Assembly (NCBI RefSeq): GCF_019649055.1
Contig: NW_026570265.1
Coordinates: 62,001 to 126,000 of the forward strand
Direction: 5' to 3'
Length of the DNA stretch: 64,000 bases
Source of the DNA: Paramacrobiotus metropolitanus
Lineage: Eukaryota; Tardigrada; Eutardigrada; Parachela; Macrobiotidae
Shown: one piece after another, positions 49,154 to 60,600 of the stretch
How positions within the stretch are numbered: position 1 is the first letter of the stretch
How the letters are laid out: each line of letters begins with the position of its first letter
Made by a program: the position numbers and the translations under genes
Notes under the pieces: model-generated
Database searches by the model: none
Seen by the model: only the letters and a program-made list of their open reading frames with translations
Told to the model about the DNA's origin: nothing

Positions 49154-49561
49154 AATGCCCCTTCGTCGACAGGCTCTTCGCAGCAATTTTTTAACGGATA
49201 ATCGACGGAATATGCCAGCGACCTGGAGTCGCGGAAGATGCGGAATGTTTACCGATGTAGGAAAGCAATCCGAAATTTACTCCGCGATCACTTTGCTGTC
49301 AGGGAAAAACCTTGGGTGTAAATCGTGCGATATCAACAGGAATGAGCAGATGCACAACCAACAGTCAGTCAAATAGTTTACATCACTGGAAGCGGAAACA
49401 GTAAACGGTAAACCGACAGAAATTAACTAGAGTAAAACAAGGAAAGAGGAAAACGTAAGCGCATGACTCTTTTCTGGTCAGATTAAACTATTTTGGAATA
49501 TTACAATTCACAAACTGACACAAATAACAAGTACAGTAATAAAAATAAACCAACTGTAACC

Positions 49562-50264
49562 GCGTTACCGCTTTTGTGCCTGTATTTGTGGTTTACGTAA
49601 TTTGACCGGATTTCACGCTTGTCACGGCTTGTGACTAATTTAAAGCATGTAAAATTAAGTATATCAGCATTCAGCAATCAGCATAATTATTTAACCCCAA
49701 ATTTTGATTTCATACTCATATAAATTAATATGCTGAGGGGTTTATCCATCTGTAAACAATGTCGCATCTTATAAAATTCACGAGATTTTAGCACTCTTAT
49801 CTGCCTTTATTACAAACTCACTTCCGCCACCGAGCCTTCGACATCATTATGTAAAATCAATGGCATAACAGTGTAACACTACAGAAATCCTGACCTTCTG
49901 ATGACGTTCGCCGTACCTACTATGTAAATAAATTTCATTTAATATTAAATTACCCTTTGTACCGTTATTACTTTAGTGCACAGCAACTTTTATAAAAACG
50001 TGGTACGTGTGAAAACATACGTATAGCAGCTAAGAAAAACGATGCTGATTTTCATACAGAAATTGGTTTCTTTTGTGGTCAGGAGTTGTGAAGATAGCAG
50101 AAGTATGTTACTCTATTCCAAGTCCCTTTTAATAGTTTTTGTGTACCATAGTAAAAGATTCGTACAGATACTAATCATACTATAATGTCATATATTTCAT
50201 TAAATCTATGTCACCAAATAAAATTTCAAGTTGGTTCTCACTACACTGGCAAAGAAAGACAGCT
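49562..50264. other. Intergenic, no gene seen
   Basis: About 700 bp of AT-rich single-copy sequence between the right edge of the duplication and the 3' end of the JmjC-like gene. I see no supported frame. It probably holds the 3' UTR of the JmjC-like gene and the 5' region of TBC1D20. Confidence 0.45.
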
Positions 50265-52046
50265 TCAGAGTTCTACGTGAACCGGGTGCTCATTCGGATT
50301 CGGCGTAGGCGTTCTGGATACTCCTGGTACTTCTCCAAGTTCATCGTCATCTTCCGCCAAAATCTCTTCTTCATAATTTTCTCTATTGTTTGTCCTTGTG
50401 TCACTTCCAGCCGTGTCCTCCATAATCACATCATCGCGAATTTCCTCGGGACATTGTACTTTGGGCCGGTCGGGACGTTTTCTGGATGAATTCTGTGCAT
50501 CCGTGGATGCTTTTGCATCCGGTTGCTGCTCACCTTTTTCTTGCTTTTCTTTTTCTGCCACAGCGTCCGCAATGAGTTTCTTCATATCTTGGTTATATTT
50601 CTCCAGATATTCTTTTATTTCCGGGCTAAGTTTAGCGCCGCCGGCTCCGGCCTTGCCAGTGAACGGTGCCAAGTCAGCTTGTTGGTCAGTCATAATATCC
50701 ATGAAATCCTGCATGCGATCGTGAAGGCGGCCCAGGAACAAAGCCTGTGCTGCTGGCTGTAATAAATCCAAATCATCGGCCGAGAAAACAGCATCACGGT
50801 TCAAATCCAGCAGCAAAAACAGTTCCCCGGCAATTGCTTCATATTCATCATTCCATTCGGTCATTTTCTGTAGTAGTTTCTTATCCTTCTTTAACCAGTT
50901 TTGCATCTGGTCGAATGTGAAATTTTTCTGCCCAACGGCGTTCAGAATGAGCTGCAGTGGAGAAATGGTCATGATTTTGTTGAGATCAATCTCCGGTTCT
51001 TTCGCCAGTTTCAGCAGTCCCAGTGTCATTTTGCCGGTTGGAACGGCGCCGCAAATCTTATCGGACGAATCAATTGTTTTTCGAATCCAGTTCGTTTCCG
51101 CCTCAATGAAATTAGAAGAGATTTTCACAAATTGTGTCCATTTTGCTGGGATGTACAGACAGTCCGTTGCTGCTAGTTCCGCTTTATAAAATTTTGCAAA
51201 ACGCAGCCCGGGAATTTTTCGCAGGTCAACCGAATCGAAATCGAAGGTTTCCGCTGCATCGATCTCGAGTGTAACAGTAAAGTTGCTATCCCGGTGAACT
51301 TGATTCCCATTGACCAAAAAAACATTTTTCTTTCCCTTTGCCACGCAGACTAACCGATCCAGATTGCTGACAGCGGGAATTACATTGGTCTTCTTCGAAG
51401 CAGACATCCGCAGCTTCGCTTCTTGCAGTTCTTCGATAATCGCTTTGCACTGCACCGATACCGGAATACTGAAATCTATGCGCATAAAATCTGGAATAGT
51501 CGTCTCCATCTCTATAGCGGTATCCCAGGACTTTCGCAGGAAAAACTCTCGAAGCGACAATTCCTCGGTGTTTTTTGATGGCCCAGTCGCGTTTACCCGG
51601 TGCAGTGCGGCAAAGGCATTCGTTGTGAAAAAGGAATCTCTCGGCCAGTTTTTCTCAATATTCGTATCCTTGAATGCCCCGGCCACAACCAATGGCATCG
51701 CCGGAATGGCATAATCGTCAATAAATGTCTTTCGCGGCGGGAAGGATTTGACGCGGTCTACGCTGAACGACGGCGCGGTTTGACCCAGCGGTTGACCGTT
51801 GCCCGGCCAATCGTTAGGATCCGCGCTGAAGTGTGCCTGCGTTGGCCATTGCTCTTCCGGTTCCAGTTCTGGTAAAATATCTAAATCTGCGTGTTCGTCC
51901 ACACTTTCCGAAACCACAGTTTCGGTGGGTTGCGACAAATCCTCATCATGATCAACTGCAGGAATTCCTCTGCTTAGAAAGAGGAAGAGCAGAATGCAGC
52001 TGCTCACTAAAACTTTCGATGGGAGCATATGCTTCCTAAGAACCAT
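50265..52046 (-). CDS. Secreted JmjC/cupin-8-like protein with EF-hand
   Basis: A 593-residue single-exon frame. The ATG at 52046 (MVLRKHMLPSK) places a strong signal sequence (VLVSSCILLFLFLSRGIPA) close to the N terminus; in-frame ATGs at 52133 and 52082 would bury it. An acidic spacer follows, then a cupin-8/JmjC-like fold: FIDDYAIPAMPLVVAGAFKD, SNLDRLVCVAKGKKNVFLV, and DCLYIPAKWTQFVKI where active enzymes have IPxxWxHxV. The HxD and distal His positions appear replaced (A-V-S and Gln), so Fe(II)/2-oxoglutarate binding is doubtful. Further on is an EF-hand-like loop (DLNRDAVFSADDLDLL) and a C terminus of Glu/Lys-rich coil and acidic Asp/Glu clusters. There is no KDEL-type ending. It probably acts in the secretory pathway or outside the cell. 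Lack of introns, unlike its neighbours, hints at retroposition or intron loss. Confidence 0.72.
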   Translation of the reverse strand: MVLRKHMLPSKVLVSSCILLFLFLSRGIPAVDHDEDLSQPTETVVSESVDEHADLDILPELEPEEQWPTQAHFSADPNDWPGNGQPLGQTAPSFSVDRVKSFPPRKTFIDDYAIPAMPLVVAGAFKDTNIEKNWPRDSFFTTNAFAALHRVNATGPSKNTEELSLREFFLRKSWDTAIEMETTIPDFMRIDFSIPVSVQCKAIIEELQEAKLRMSASKKTNVIPAVSNLDRLVCVAKGKKNVFLVNGNQVHRDSNFTVTLEIDAAETFDFDSVDLRKIPGLRFAKFYKAELAATDCLYIPAKWTQFVKISSNFIEAETNWIRKTIDSSDKICGAVPTGKMTLGLLKLAKEPEIDLNKIMTISPLQLILNAVGQKNFTFDQMQNWLKKDKKLLQKMTEWNDEYEAIAGELFLLLDLNRDAVFSADDLDLLQPAAQALFLGRLHDRMQDFMDIMTDQQADLAPFTGKAGAGGAKLSPEIKEYLEKYNQDMKKLIADAVAEKEKQEKGEQQPDAKASTDAQNSSRKRPDRPKVQCPEEIRDDVIMEDTAGSDTRTNNRENYEEEILAEDDDELGEVPGVSRTPTPNPNEHPVHVEL

Positions 52047-52640
52047 GGTTTGTGAGGAACGTGGTTTCGGCTTTATCAACATTTCACGTAATCGGTATTT
52101 GGTTGCAACGTTAACACGATTCGCAGTTTTCATACTTAGTCTTCCGCATAGTTGCACATAGGTTGCATTTGCACTGATAAGCGCTCATAAATTTCGATAA
52201 ATTGTGCTTGTGCTCGACTCCTTCATAATGCAATTTGCATTATCGCATTGTGCACCTCGATCGCTCCCACACAGATAGCGCCAGCTTTGAGCTAATTTAT
52301 TTACGTGCGACAACACATAAGAACTTTTCTTACGACGTCTGGACTCAAACTTCCACAAATGAAGTTTAGGTGTGGTGGTTTTCTGAAAATTTTTGAGTTG
52401 GTGATACCAAAAAAAAATAAATAAAAAGAAATTGTTATTTAATGAGCATGATTGTAAGAAATGAAGACTAAACAGGCAGAATTTGCTGAGCTAGGCTTAA
52501 CTTATAAGCCATAATTTAAACATTTTAATCTTAAACAAGAGCAGAATTGAAGAAGCACGTCCGATAATCAGTTATAATCCATGTAAACGTATGTCCAAGG
52601 ACGTCGTTTAATACGGTAATTCTTTATTGGCACAAATCAT
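52047..52640. other. Intergenic between JmjC-like gene and GILT gene 1
   Basis: About 590 bp, the 5' flank of the JmjC-like gene and 3' flank of GILT gene 1. No coding frame recognised. Confidence 0.45.
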
Positions 52641-54132
52641 TCATTGCAAGCTGCCGGCTTTGGTCCCTGTTAAGAACAAACGATTTGCAAAATTCTCATG
52701 GGTACGAGTACTGTAATAGCGCATCAGTATTGGGTATTTAGAAGTGTTTAAAACTTACAGTGTACGTATCACAGATGAGTCCCAAAAGGTCATACAAAGC
52801 GCGCGATTGCATGCTGGCGGTATGAATCTGCAATTAATATTCCACATAATGCTAAATTATTGAAAAACTGATAATCTAAATAGTTACAACTTACAAAGTC
52901 AAAACAAAACTGGTCACAGTTTACTGTAAGAAAACATCACAAATTATGATCCGCTTGTATACTTGTACATAGCGTACTTCTAAAGCTATACGTGTTCTGC
53001 TTCCACAACTAGCTTCTAATAATTTAAAATTTTATAAAGTTATCATTTTAACTTAATTATTTCACTCTTACGCCATTGATGACCATCCAGGGCACAAAAG
53101 TCAGTTTGGGATCCAGAGATTCCGTTCGCACTCCCATAGTGTGTTCCAACTGGTTTCCTTCTGAACTTTTCGAGCACTTGTCAATAGGTGCAAAGTCAAT
53201 GCTTTGCTGGCTCGCACACTGTTAAGCAGTTGCAGGTATAATTATCCTATTACAGATGTAGGTATCCATAATTCAAAACAGCAAAGTTTTTGTGCAACAT
53301 ACATCAGGTCCAGCGGATGAGGGATCTTTTGCGGCTTCCATGCAGTTAATTAGGGTAAAAACGCGAGAAATTTTTGTAGCGGGGTCAGTGTTGTTCAGCG
53401 GCAAATATTTCAGAGCACAAGACTGCAAAAGCAAAATTCAAAATCTGCCGCTTTCTGAAGAACATTGCAGTTTCAGGATTCTAATTGTTTCTGCTGTAGA
53501 AATACTGCATATTACCGTTTACACAAATGACACACTGGGTGTTAGTTAAGTACCTTAATAATTTAAGCGTACAATTTGTCGCGATTCAAGAGTTGTTTAC
53601 GACAGCCGGTAACGGCATTAAAGGAATTCGTGAGTGCTTACTTGAATTACGTTTCCAACACATTCCCTTGGTCCATGTTGGCAGGTGAAAACCCAGTTAT
53701 CGCCATCCTGTTTTTGCTACATTAGCAAAAAGCCTACTTATAGTCGCACTTTATATACATCAGACAACCAAACTTTGCAAATCGATATAAAAAATTAATT
53801 TTGTTATGCTGCCAGTTATAGTGTCGAATATATGCATAAAAACTTCTCCTCGTATAATACTTTTGTGCTCGTACCGTTGCTTTGCCGTAAGGAATCATGG
53901 ACACGTTCATAATGCTGTTGATCTGCTGCAAAGTTGGATACAGCTGGTTTGTGATAAATGCACGACTGTCCGGGCATAGTGTTTCATAATAAACTTCTAA
54001 AAGTACTGGCGCTGCATCCCGAATTCTTCGATGGGAATGGTGATTCTTCTTGTGATGAAGCTTCGATGAGGCGCACGCAAACACAATCGTTAAGCTAGTC
54101 AGCACCAGCATATATTTACCGGAAGTCAGCAT
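52641..54132 (-). CDS. GILT-family thiol reductase 1
   Basis: Gamma-interferon-inducible lysosomal thiol reductase family: reduces disulfides in endo-lysosomes. Exons: 54132-53875 (signal peptide MLTSGKYMLVLTSLTIVFAC, then VLLEVYYETLCPDSRAFI and MIPYGKAT); 53707-53642 (DGDNWVFTCQHGPRECVGN, the CQHGxxxCxxN signature); about 53429-53310 (SCALKYLPLNNTDP, INCMEAAKD); about 53221-53074 (KCSKSSEGNQL, TFVPWMVING); a short exon near 52896 is doubtful; 52828-52762 (IHTASMQSRALYDLLGLIC); and the end to TGA 52641 (GPKPAACNE). The active site is CPDS rather than the CxxC of mammalian GILT, so it keeps only the nucleophilic Cys. It is a tandem neighbour of a second GILT gene on the same strand with the same exon plan. 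Confidence 0.85.
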
Positions 54133-54824
54133 TTTTGAGTTGGTTGCAGGTGCAGTTCCAGTTGCCGGTACTTTAGATATTCGTGCACACTTGCAAGACT
54201 TTGTGTGCGAGTTGTTTTTATACAAAACTTAGGAAGTTTAAAAACACTGTAACAAAATGCACTGGTGGTGTTAATTCGATCAGGTGAACGTCAGATGACC
54301 TAAGCGCATTGCTGGTGCAAGGTGCAACAGGTTTGCGATGATGTCGTTATCATTTTGCAGCTCTTTATCAATATTTCTGCACAAATAACTATTTGATAAA
54401 CTTGCCATAGCATAACAGCTAAAGCATTTGCATGAACTTGTGGTCAAGATTTACTGTGATCACAAGATGTGTACGTTATTAAACTGCTGATGCTGATGTA
54501 GTTCATTGCCACATTCCATTTTTTACGGGACTTGGTGCGGTAACGTAATGCATATTCTACTTTGTAGTATAAATTTTTACAACTGTATCGACAACCGCAA
54601 TGCTTCCATTGCCGCACTTTGTAACAAGTACGCAACAATGTGGTGCAAAATTGTACAGTTCGTGCAGGTACTGTAAAGACGTAACGTTTATAGAGTATAG
54701 ATACACTGCCAACCATTATTTAAGTATTTGTAACTGTTTTATTTGTTTCCATTTACTGATAATCATTATATGCTGCGCTCAAAAACAGTCCACTAAAAAC
54801 CATTCCACTAAAACAGTGAAGGGG
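54133..54824. other. Gap between the two GILT genes
   Basis: About 690 bp, the promoter side of GILT gene 1 and 3' flank of GILT gene 2. No supported gene. Confidence 0.45.
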
Positions 54825-56939
54825 CTAGTAATTGATCCTGTGCCGGCAAGCTGACGGTAAGTGACCCTGAAAATCAGTACCATTCAGAAAATTAATTAAC
54901 GTCATAACCGTTAACTTTTTAACAAAAATACTCACGTACACGTTTTCAAACGTGCTAAACCAGTAATAATTCTGGTTCCTTACCTTGTACATGGAACACA
55001 ACAAATGAAGCAAGTTGCTGGTTCCCAGACGTTGTATGTGATCATTATGCACCTACGATACTTTAAAATCAAGACACCACAAGTATATATCATCTAAATG
55101 GTTACTTTTTAATATAAACCGTATAAATATTAGGCCACCTTTAGAATTATTCATAGACTCGTAGTCATTTAGTGACAGTCTAAAGTCTATTTAGGTGTGC
55201 AATTATGTATTATTGCAAAAATTATAAACTGCATAACGTATTATAACAAATAGCGATCCCAATTTCCAAAATTTCCTTTTTTTCCCAATTTCCAAAAGTT
55301 TTCCACGAAATAAAGACCCCATCCCAAACGGGCCAAACCCTTACGAAAAAATAGTGACCCCGGGTTACTAAGTGGTAAAATACGCTAATGGAAAACGTAC
55401 ACCATCAATAACAAGCCATGGAACCCATGTCAGTTTCGGCTTTAAAGCTTCGGTTTTCAGAGCCATTTTGTGCTGTAGATGGCTTCCGGCTGAGTTTCTA
55501 GTGCAATCCAGTAAGGCTTTTCCACTGAAACCAGATTTCTTGGCACACTAGAAACAGAATTCGAATTCTGAACACTGAAGTACGAGTAGCACGAATTCTG
55601 CACAAGAGTGAATATGAATACATATTGCTATGATTCTGCACGCAAGTCGACGACATAAAGGTCACCGACAGTTTTGGAATACGTTGTTGCAAAATGGTAA
55701 GCGACATTTACTCTTTCGGCAACTGTGGACGGATCGTAAGCCTGCATTGTGCAGTAAACGAATTCCAATGCTGCAGTTTCGTTTTGCTGCTTTAGAAAAT
55801 GATATCCACATGTCTGAAAGGAAGAAGGTCGAACTAGGTAACAGAAACTTTTTGTTGACACTACAAATCTGATTTGCCAACAATTCAGCATTTGTTCGCA
55901 GGAGAGCAAATCGCGACACTGAAGGAAAATACGAGCAATTGTTTCGAACAAGTGATAATTAATACACAGTTGCAAGCGAGGGCACTCTTCTACATGAGTG
56001 TTGCAGTTTAACACTAAAAAAGCAACCAAAATCGCAATCTTCTCTTGAGAGTTGAGCTTTCAACTGGAGTTTGGCCTTATAGATGAATCTACTTTGTACT
56101 CTAACGCACCTGTATGCGATTGCCCTTGCATTCTGGAGGCCCATGGTGGCACCGGAAAATGTATTCTGCCCCTAATCGATGCCACTGTAATGTGCACGCC
56201 AAAATTAATTTAGGACAATGAAGAAAAGTGCGAGATATAACGGTTTTATAACTTTATAGGTTTTCTATTTGTTTAAAAAAGATATAACAAACAACTTGGA
56301 AAAAAGTACGTAAATATACGACCAAAATGCTACAAATTACGAAATACTTCATACTGCAATGCTTAAGGCGCGATTCAAGTATTACGTAACGAAAATTTTC
56401 CACTTTTTCGACCACCCCCCCACCCTTTTGTGACCTTTATCCATGTATTACTTATGAGCGGGTAACGCCAGCCGGACCCACCCCCCACCCCCTGAGCCGT
56501 TACGTAATACTTGAATCGCGCCTAATGCTAGCTTTCCGAAATAATACCTTCTCTTCAATCAGATGTTTATAGCAGTTTGCAACTTTACGACTGGCCTTTA
56601 GCCATTCTAAAAAATTGTTAATATGTATGAGACAGCGTATACTTGAGTTACCGTTGCTTTTCCAAATGGTATCAGCTCAACCCGAACGATGTTGCCGATC
56701 TTCCGCGTAACTGGCAGCAGCTGCCGCAACAGGAAGTCCACGCTATCAGGACACAAGGATTCGTAATACACCTCCAACAGCAGTGGTGCGCTTTCGTTTC
56801 TTTCGACCGAAACTTCAGATTTTCCTGGATACGCCTGTGGACGTGGGTAAGAATCCACCATGTTCACCGAGATCATCGCTAGTGCCATGAAGAGCGCTAC
56901 CGCCCATTTCGCTAATACAACTGCATCTTTTCCAGTCAT
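54825..56939 (-). CDS. GILT-family thiol reductase 2
   Basis: Second GILT paralogue. Exons: 56939-about 56653 (MTGKDAVVLAKWAVALFMAL, LLLEVYYESLCPDSVDFLL, ELIPFGKAT); about 56190-56112 (WHRLGAEYIFRCHHGPPEC, KGNRIQ); about 55818-55715 (TCGYHFLKQQNE, FVYCTMQAYDPSTVAER); about 55551-55410 (CAKKSGFSGKALLDC, LKPKLTWVPWLVIDG); about 55049-54983 (VHNDHIQRLGTSNLLHLLC); last exon to TAG at 54825 (GHLPSACRHRINY). The signature is CHHGxxxC instead of CQHG, and the active site is CPDS, as in the neighbour. An open stretch with several Cys at 56029-55870 lies in the second intron and is probably read-through, because the flanking exons join in phase without it. The first intron contains a MITE (56367-56522). 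Confidence 0.83.
56367..56522. mobile_element. MITE, PIF/Harbinger type
   Basis: A 156-bp element with near-perfect terminal inverted repeats of about 25 bp: GGCGCGATTCAAGTATTACG at 56367 and its complement ending at 56522. It is flanked by TAA on both sides (56364-56366 and 56523-56525), the 3-bp TWA target duplication typical of PIF/Harbinger. The middle has two C-rich runs and no coding capacity. It sits in intron 1 of GILT gene 2. Confidence 0.88.
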
Positions 56940-57613
56940 ACTGAAGATTCGGTTTCAAATTGGGAAATTCGTAAATAAATCTATAAAAGTTGCTGTGATA
57001 ATGTGGAATTGTTGCACGAACATTTTGCTGCTCCAACGGACGAGTGTGCTGCACAAAATAAACCGCTAGTTTCGACACATATTACTACTACACGTATTAA
57101 ACGAGTAGTGCCGTAATAGGAATACCGAATGTGCATAAAGTAAAAATGGCCAACAAATCTGGAACACCACTTGTGAAAGATTGCACTACCACTTAAACGA
57201 TGTCAAAAATTGTCAATAAGATGCAAGGCTGATCAGTGCACTTTGCCACCATATCACCATATTCACACGTAACCAGGCCTGATGGCTTCGTCAAAAATGT
57301 CGCCACAGTAATCGAAAAAACAGCCTTTATTTCGCGATAATACAAAGATTTCCAGTGCTAAAATAATAAGAATCACGTAATTACAACGTTACGAGTAAGA
57401 ACCGGAAAAACATTGTTATCTTTAATCGGAAACTGCTGCAAAATGTTATGAACTAAATAGTCAAAACTAATTAACAGGAATCGACGTCCAAAAACAAAAC
57501 CCAACAATAAACGCAAGTATGCAAGTAGTAACATGCGTAATTTTAATCTTTTTAATTTTTACGAAAAATGTACAACTAGTAAACAGCCTGCACGCATCTT
57601 TTTCAGATCCATG
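56940..57613. other. Intergenic, no gene seen
   Basis: About 670 bp upstream of GILT gene 2 and downstream of the membrane protein gene. It contains one TACGAGTA octamer near 57390 and no supported frame. Confidence 0.45.
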
Positions 57614-60600
57614 TTACTCGATTCCGTTCCGTAAATCATTTTGCAGTTCATTCCTGAACATGCAGATATCGGAACTATTAGCCAACTGGCCTTGCAGATG
57701 GCGATTTGTGTGCTTTCGTGATGGACGGTGTTTGCGTTGACCACCGGCATCCATAGTATGCACGCGTTCACCACGTTGGTAGGGATCGCGCAGATTGTTC
57801 GGCAGCACAAGATACTGATTCAAATACTGGGGCAGGCGTTCCGCCGTGGTATCCGCTGCAAATTAGGCAGAAGTTAGTTACTTGCAATTATCGCCCCACC
57901 CTATTCATATGCAAAGGTTAATAAAGGAATAAGAGCGGTAATTTCTTGTACGAAGTTAACTCGTAAATAAACGGTACGTGCTTTTGCGCAAAAATGTCTT
58001 TAGCCTAATATTTGCCTAGCCATAAAGAATACCCATTACGTGCCAAGCACGTAGCCACGTACCATCCGATAAATTAGTGGGATGCAGTTGGTATGGCCTG
58101 GTGCGTTGGCGACGCTTGCCGGTCCGGCTGCTTGTAAGCTGCTCCACGGGATTAATCGTAATGTGGCCAAACTCCGTTGGCATATCGATTCGTGGATATG
58201 AATCCCTGGGCAAACTTGGATAGTAGCAATTGGGGCACGCAGACGCCGCTGTCTTATTTCCATCATCATACAGATTAAACGTGGTCTCAAGGCATGGTGG
58301 ACGCTGCAGTAAATCCAGCCATGATTGACGTTGGATGAAAGCTTGTTGTGCCAGTGTCGTGCCATCTTTGCAACTCAGCGTATAGTGGGCATGATGATGC
58401 GGCTGGACCGGGCCGTGATAGTAGCCGGCTGTTGTTGTCAAGCATGCCGGATAGTTATTAGCGATCTCTTCGTAGATGTGCCCATCCACATGGGGTTGGC
58501 GCTGCTGCGACTGTAATGTGGATGTTGGTGCATAGCGGATGGCGCTGTCTGTCAAGAAGTTTACTCCTGACGGCTGCAATAATCAAACACAAAAATTACG
58601 AATCAATTTCCATTAGAATTGTTAGCGGCACTTGGGTGTCACTAAAGCTGTTATCGTACCGGACTGACAGCATTCAGCAGTGATATCTTTTTGTAATCTA
58701 AGTTATCCGAGTAGGCCGCTGCACCGGATCCTTCCGATCCGTCGGAGGTGGAAACCGAGGCAGGTGAATGCTTCCGCACGGAACTGGGGGATCCAGATAA
58801 GCAGGACAGAAGTCGGCGAATGTGTTTCTTGTTCCTAAAATATTACAACAAACTGATTTTCTTGCCCACCGTATATTGCGTATAAATTTTACTGTTAGGG
58901 TTTTTTCGAAAACTAACAGCAAAACGAGTTTTCCGTATGCGGTGGATTATTTACAAATTACAAGCTAAGTGAATTCAGCGAACACAATATTCTAGTACAG
59001 TAAAATAATGGACTTAAAGTACTCATACTTGCACGAGTATGTAACAAGTCACAACATGGTATAGTATTTTATGGTGACATGTCGATAGGCTAGTTCATTA
59101 TATTCATGGAACAGTCCCGAATTTGATGATTAGCTATAATCGGCCACGAATGCATTGCTGTACGAGTACTGAAAATCTCAGAGATAGGTATTATTATCCT
59201 TTGTCCACATGCTTCCCAATTTACTAGCGTTTCCTTAATCCGGTGCTTAATATCTACAGATTTCCCATGAGGCTTCAAAAAGGAATTCGTCATGAACTCG
59301 ATCTAGTCTATCCAGTAGGGAGAACGCATTATCCGTAGTTAATAAGCCCTTTTACGTGCGAATGCGAGACCGAAAATCTGTTTGTACGTGGATGCGAATC
59401 TGACAGATGTTTAAAATGCGAGATTAGAGGAGAAAGTATGCTGTTTATTCCATTAACGCATTTAAATCCGAGTTAACTTTCGACAAATACTATCTAATCA
59501 AAGTGTTTACGCCTATTAGAGCGAAACGCACAGACGTAGCGCCACCCAATTATCACAAAAACTGGATGCATTCCAGACTGAAAATGTAGTAACCGATTGG
59601 ACACTCCACTCGTATCGCCATGATTTAGAATCAGGCTACAGGCAACATCTGGTCAAACCTACAGTACTCATGCTGATCCAGAAAGCGATTACCAAACTGC
59701 GGCAATGGGCATCACATAATGCGCATGTTACAAATATGTAGATTTCGGAATTACATTGCATTATCTTGTTGCCTCCGACAACGCAATGAACGCCCGAAAA
59801 CGCCCAGATTCCCGTTGATCTGATATTAACCAACACGTAGTGGCACTGCGGGAATGTGCAGAGGAAACTGTATCTGTCATGCGGGGGGTAAAGGAAGGGC
59901 GGTAACCCAAAGCGAACAGGAGATGTGAAATAAATAACAGAGTGCAGCAGCCGTGCTGGGCAGTGCCCGGCCGCAGTATAATGTGTCCGTCCAACTGCAT
60001 AATTATGGCCGGACAAAAGAAAATGCATTAGACAGCAGGTTCCTTCAGTGCCGCATCGCATTTCAGAATAATAACACACAGGGCAAAATACAATTTCCTC
60101 AGGCAACACTTTTCTGAGCGAGATGACCTCTTTAAGCAAACATTAAGGATTCAAGAGGCTTTACTAGAAATGGCAGGAGAAATGCAGTTCCAAACGGCGC
60201 GAACAAGAATCCATTTAAATAAACGCCACATTTAACGTCGTAGCAAGATTGTGTAGCCGCTATTTTTAATCCCGAAAATGGATCGCCAGCACAGCTACGG
60301 CAGTTTAGTAATCTGTCTCCAAAGTTTAACACAAAGTGCAACATACAGTTACCAAATAATTTTTATTAAAAATATTAGTTTTCATTATCCCGCACAAAAG
60401 AATTTTAGCAATATTACTGTAATCATTTCTGCAAGCTTCTGTATTGGTAATGGCATGGTAATGGTTCTTATACATTGTCCGTGTTCCTTTTCGTGCCGGT
60501 GACCATAAAACGAAATTTCGAAAGAAAATGAGATCGTTAGCGCAAACTTGTAGCCGGTGAAATTTATCATTACTTGTTCTGAACTCCTCCGCTAATGATT

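Larger units (their letters stand above)
38823..49561. repeat. Right copy of the segmental duplication
   Basis: Direct-orientation duplicate of 18185-30530. The first ~4 kb (semaphorin 3' half, gap and DSL tail exons) looks about 98-99 percent identical by eye, introns included. The part beyond about 44.4 kb is clearly more diverged in introns, with many small indels. Shared edges are GTTCCGGGCGAGCC on the left and CAACTGTAACC on the right. It carries an ~80-bp insertion with 12-bp direct repeats at 48227-48330 that the left copy lacks. Confidence 0.93.

Noticed and set aside
18185-49561. Duplication as a simple haplotype artefact
   Set aside because: Both copies sit in one contiguous sequence separated by 8 kb of single-copy genes, and they differ by insertions and distinct lesions. 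Long reads would still be decisive.
55870-56029. Extra Cys-rich exon in GILT gene 2
   Set aside because: The exons on both sides join in phase and match the family without it, and its start and end are the intron's own read-through.
59636-60139. A 168-codon minus-strand frame as a separate gene
   Set aside because: No family motif, no splice partner in phase and an unusual composition; it lies in a long intron of a gene on the same strand.
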